Origin: Rhodocyclales bacterium
GTDB taxonomy: Bacteria > Pseudomonadota > Gammaproteobacteria > Burkholderiales > Rhodocyclaceae
Assembly: GCA_021413665.1 (NCBI GenBank)
Contig: JAIOPW010000177.1
Span: forward strand, 1 to 8,496
Length of the DNA: 8,496 bases
Direction of reading: 5' to 3'
Position 1 is the stretch's first letter. Each line of letters begins with the position of its first letter. Positions 6,403-8,496 of the stretch are shown here, piece by piece. A model generated the notes under the pieces. That model saw only the letters and a list, made by a program, of their open reading frames with translations, searched no databases and was not told where the DNA came from. The translations under genes and the position numbers were made by a program.

Positions 6403-7544
6403 TGGCAAGGGTCGCCATGGTCGCGGGCGAGGCCTCCAGCGACCAGCTTGCCGCGCATCTCATCACTGCGCTTAAACTGCATCTGCCCGAGGCGAAGTTC
6501 TATGGCATAGGCGGTCCGAAGATGCAGCGCGAGGGCTTCGATTCCCTCTGGCCGGCCGAGAAGCTGGCCGTGCGCGGCTACGCCGAGGTTCTGCGCCACT
6601 ATCCGGCGATCACCCGGATGCGGCGGCAGCTGCTGCGCCGCCTGCTGCGGGACCGGCCCGACGTCTTCATCGGCGTCGATGGTTCAGACTTCAATCTGTG
6701 GCTGGAAAAGCGCCTCAAACGCTGCGGGATTCCGACTATTCATTTTGTCAGCCCGTCGATCTGGGCCTGGCGCCGGAACCGGATGAGCAAGATCATCCAG
6801 TCGGTGAGCCACATACTCGCGCTGTATCCGTTCGAGCCTGCCCTGTACCGGGACACTGCTGTCAGGTGCAGCTATGTCGGTCATCCGCTGGCCGACGTGA
6901 TTCCGCTCGACATCGACCAGCGCGTGGTGCGCGAACGGCTCGGTGTGCCTTTGGAGCGTCCCGTGGTGACCCTGATGCCGGGAAGCAGGCAGTCTGAATT
7001 GCACTTCATGGCCGAGACGTTTGTCGAGACCGCCAAGCTGTTGCTCGCGCGCTATCCCGGCGTACAGTTTCTCGTTCCGCTGGTTTCGCGCGAAACACGG
7101 GTGCAATTCGAAACTGCCCTGTGGAAACTGAAAGCCGACGAACTGCCGTTTACCTTGATGTTCGGCCATGCCACGGACGCCATCGCCGCCAGCGACGCGG
7201 TGCTGGTCGCCAGCGGCACCGCGACGCTGGAAACGGCGTTGGTGGGTCGGCCGATGGTGATTGCCTACAAGATGTCTCCCTGGTCGTGGCGGTTGATGCG
7301 CGGCATGCGCTACCTGCCCTGGGTGGGTCTGCCCAACATTCTCGCCGGTCGCTATGTGGTGCCGGAGTTTCTGCAGGACGATGCCACGCCGGACAACCTG
7401 GCGCAGGCGCTGGGCAACCTGCTGGTTGACCGTCAGGCACGTGCCGCGATCTCCCGTGTCTTCCAAGGCATTCATCGCCTGCTGCGCCAGGACACCGCGC
7501 AAAAGGCTGCCGACGCGGTGTTGCCTTACCTGCAGAAAGCATGA
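6402..7544 (+). CDS. lpxB: LpxB, lipid-A-disaccharide synthase
   Basis: LpxB is a peripheral membrane glycosyltransferase (family GT19) that joins UDP-2,3-diacylglucosamine to lipid X, forming the beta-1,6 disaccharide of lipid A and releasing UDP. The 380-residue length matches E. coli (382). Landmarks are the N-terminal VAGEAS loop (7-12), VRGYAEVL, VDGSDFN (92-98; D93 aligns with essential D98 of E. coli), HFVSPSIWAWR, YVGHPLAD, the PGSR motif (193-196), ASGTATLE (270-277) in the UDP-binding half, and LPNILAGR near the C-terminus. Two family-conserved spots differ: SGD is SSD here (Ser13), and the DAPDFN form found in E. coli is DGSDFN. The catalytic Asp and the rest of the fold remain, so I expect a working enzyme. 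The ATG overlaps the lpxA stop by one base, and the end overlaps rnhB as ATGA. Confidence 0.97.
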   Translation: MARVAMVAGEASSDQLAAHLITALKLHLPEAKFYGIGGPKMQREGFDSLWPAEKLAVRGYAEVLRHYPAITRMRRQLLRRLLRDRPDVFIGVDGSDFNLWLEKRLKRCGIPTIHFVSPSIWAWRRNRMSKIIQSVSHILALYPFEPALYRDTAVRCSYVGHPLADVIPLDIDQRVVRERLGVPLERPVVTLMPGSRQSELHFMAETFVETAKLLLARYPGVQFLVPLVSRETRVQFETALWKLKADELPFTLMFGHATDAIAASDAVLVASGTATLETALVGRPMVIAYKMSPWSWRLMRGMRYLPWVGLPNILAGRYVVPEFLQDDATPDNLAQALGNLLVDRQARAAISRVFQGIHRLLRQDTAQKAADAVLPYLQKA

Positions 7545-8116
7545 TTCATCTGGTCTGCGGAGTCGACGAGGCCGGGCGTGGTCCGCTTGCCGGGCCGGTC
7601 TATGCCGCCGCCGTTATCCTTGATCCGGCGCAGCCCATCGAGGGGCTGGCGGATTCCAAAAAACTGTCCGAGAAGAAGCGTGAGCGCCTCGCCGTGGAAA
7701 TCCGCGCGAAGGCGCTGGCCTTTGGCATCGCCTCCGCGTCGGTCGAGGAAATCGACAAGGTCAATATTTTGCAGGCCACGTTGCTGGCGATGCGCCGCGC
7801 CGTCGCATCGCTTGCGGTGCAACCGACGGAAGCGCTGATAGACGGCAACCGCTGTCCTCCACTGCCGATGCCGGCCCGTGCCATCATCGGCGGTGATGCC
7901 ACGGAACCGGCGATTTCGGCCGCTTCGATTCTCGCGAAGACAGCGCGCGATGCGGAAATGCGGCGCATTCACCTGGTCTTTCCGCAGTACGCGCTGGACC
8001 GACACAAGGGCTATGACACGGCGGCGCACCGCGCCGCGATGAAATTGCACGGTCCCGCCTGGTTTCACCGCAAGAGCTTCGCTCCGGTAAGAGCCTTGCT
8101 CGAAGGATCGCAATGA
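7541..8116 (+). CDS. rnhB: RnhB, ribonuclease HII
   Basis: RNase HII cuts the RNA strand of RNA/DNA hybrids and nicks 5' of single ribonucleotides misincorporated in DNA, starting ribonucleotide excision repair. The 191 residues (198 in E. coli) carry the full DEDD metal-binding set: D9 and E10 in GVDEAGRGPLAGPV, D101 in LIDGN and D119 in IIGGD. These align with D16, E17, D108 and D126 of E. coli at a constant offset of seven. The family stretch AISAASILAKTARDAEM and HKGY near the C-terminus, with the Tyr that recognises the DNA-RNA junction, are also present. The ATG overlaps the lpxB stop in an ATGA junction, with only a weak AGAAAG upstream. Its location directly after lpxB is common in proteobacteria, although its job is unrelated to lipid A. 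Confidence 0.97.
   Translation: MIHLVCGVDEAGRGPLAGPVYAAAVILDPAQPIEGLADSKKLSEKKRERLAVEIRAKALAFGIASASVEEIDKVNILQATLLAMRRAVASLAVQPTEALIDGNRCPPLPMPARAIIGGDATEPAISAASILAKTARDAEMRRIHLVFPQYALDRHKGYDTAAHRAAMKLHGPAWFHRKSFAPVRALLEGSQ
8103..8107 (+). promoter_or_regulatory. Shine-Dalgarno for the RNA methyltransferase gene
   Basis: AAGGA within the last rnhB codons ends 5 nt before the ATG at 8113. Sequence and spacing are both good, so this gene need not depend wholly on coupling to rnhB. Confidence 0.55.
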
Positions 8117-8496
8117 GCGATTCCCGATTGATCGCTTCGCGCCACAATCCGGTCTTCAAGGCGTTTCGGGCGCTGGCCGACGATCCCCGGCAGTACGGAC
8201 GCGCACTGCTGGATGGAATTCATCTGGTGACAAGCTGCCTGGCGCACGGCATCACGCCCCGGCAACTGCTGGTGAGCGAGAGTGGGCGGCGGAACCCGGA
8301 CGTTGCGGCATTGCTCAATGGCGCGGCCGGCGTCGAGTGCGTGATTTTGCGCGACGGCCTGTTCCGCGAGATTTCAGGCGTCAGCACACCGATCGGGATC
8401 GCAGCGGTGATCGACATCCCCGCGCCATCGGTCGTTGCGCCTCCCGGCGACGTACTCATGCTCGATGCGGTTCAGGATGCCGGCAACGTCGGTGCA
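8113..8496 (+). CDS. TrmH/SpoU-family RNA 2'-O-methyltransferase (3'-truncated)
   Basis: This frame stays open for 128 codons from the ATG at 8113 to the window edge. The family puts a methyl group from S-adenosylmethionine on the 2'-OH of a ribose in rRNA or tRNA; the target cannot be told from this fragment. The N-terminus has the SRxNPxxK pattern (S9-K16) and LLDGIHLV, typical of the SpoU substrate-binding domain. A VSTPIGIAAV segment, resembling the TPQGIxAV linker of the family, follows, and the SPOUT catalytic domain then begins at LDAVQDAGNVGA (117-128), which is motif 1 with its conserved Asn (N125). The knotted S-adenosylmethionine site (motifs 2 and 3) lies beyond the edge. The ATG overlaps the rnhB stop as ATGA and has a good Shine-Dalgarno. 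A SpoU-type methyltransferase after rnhB is typical of betaproteobacterial clusters. The substrate-level name (RlmB, TrmH or other) is left open. Confidence 0.9.
   Translation, partial: MSDSRLIASRHNPVFKAFRALADDPRQYGRALLDGIHLVTSCLAHGITPRQLLVSESGRRNPDVAALLNGAAGVECVILRDGLFREISGVSTPIGIAAVIDIPAPSVVAPPGDVLMLDAVQDAGNVGA

Noticed and set aside
5446..6408. 320-codon antisense ORF across fabZ and lpxA
   Set aside because: Same explanation: it runs opposite a fully conserved LpxA, has no domain I recognise and no ribosome-binding site that I can support.
6684..7502. 272-codon antisense ORF inside lpxB
   Set aside because: Low-complexity Arg/His/Gln-rich translation opposite conserved LpxB codons; a shadow frame.

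Overview
The window is a chromosomal housekeeping segment from a Gram-negative bacterium, about 60% G+C by eye, with every gene on the + strand and almost no non-coding DNA. The order is rseP (5'-truncated) - bamA - skp - lpxD - fabZ - lpxA - lpxB - rnhB - TrmH/SpoU-family RNA methyltransferase (3'-truncated). Having rnhB and then a SpoU-type methyltransferase after lpxB, instead of the enterobacterial dnaE, points to Betaproteobacteria. So do lineage-flavoured protein motifs such as FNxGT in LpxA and VRGYxEVL in LpxB. A Rhodocyclales-like member is my guess, not something the sequence proves.

Positions 2-4117 hold envelope-protein quality control. RseP is the site-2 intramembrane protease of the sigma-E envelope-stress pathway. 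BamA is the outer-membrane beta-barrel insertase, with five POTRA domains and a barrel. Skp is the periplasmic chaperone that carries unfolded outer-membrane proteins to the Bam complex. Positions 4101-7544 hold the early lipid A (Raetz) pathway. LpxA and LpxD are left-handed beta-helix acyltransferases, FabZ is the dehydratase that competes for the same hydroxyacyl-ACP pool, and LpxB is the disaccharide synthase. Positions 7541-8496 hold RNase HII and the first 128 codons of a TrmH/SpoU-family methyltransferase that runs off the window. The cluster therefore co-produces both halves of the asymmetric outer membrane, its proteins and its LPS.

From skp onward the genes overlap or abut: 17 nt at skp/lpxD, TGATG junctions at lpxD/fabZ, fabZ/lpxA and lpxA/lpxB, and ATGA junctions at lpxB/rnhB and rnhB/methyltransferase. 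The only gaps are 15 nt (rseP-bamA) and 21 nt (bamA-skp). I see no convincing promoter, terminator, RNA gene, mobile element or CRISPR array. No stretch over 300 bases lacks a gene.

I found no previously undescribed system. The points worth a second look are local: changed residues in two conserved LpxB motifs, a G8 tract in lpxA where a one-base slip either way gives an immediate stop, a possible 13-residue N-terminal extension on FabZ, starts without a visible Shine-Dalgarno (bamA, lpxA), and an in-frame A AAA AAG heptamer in skp.
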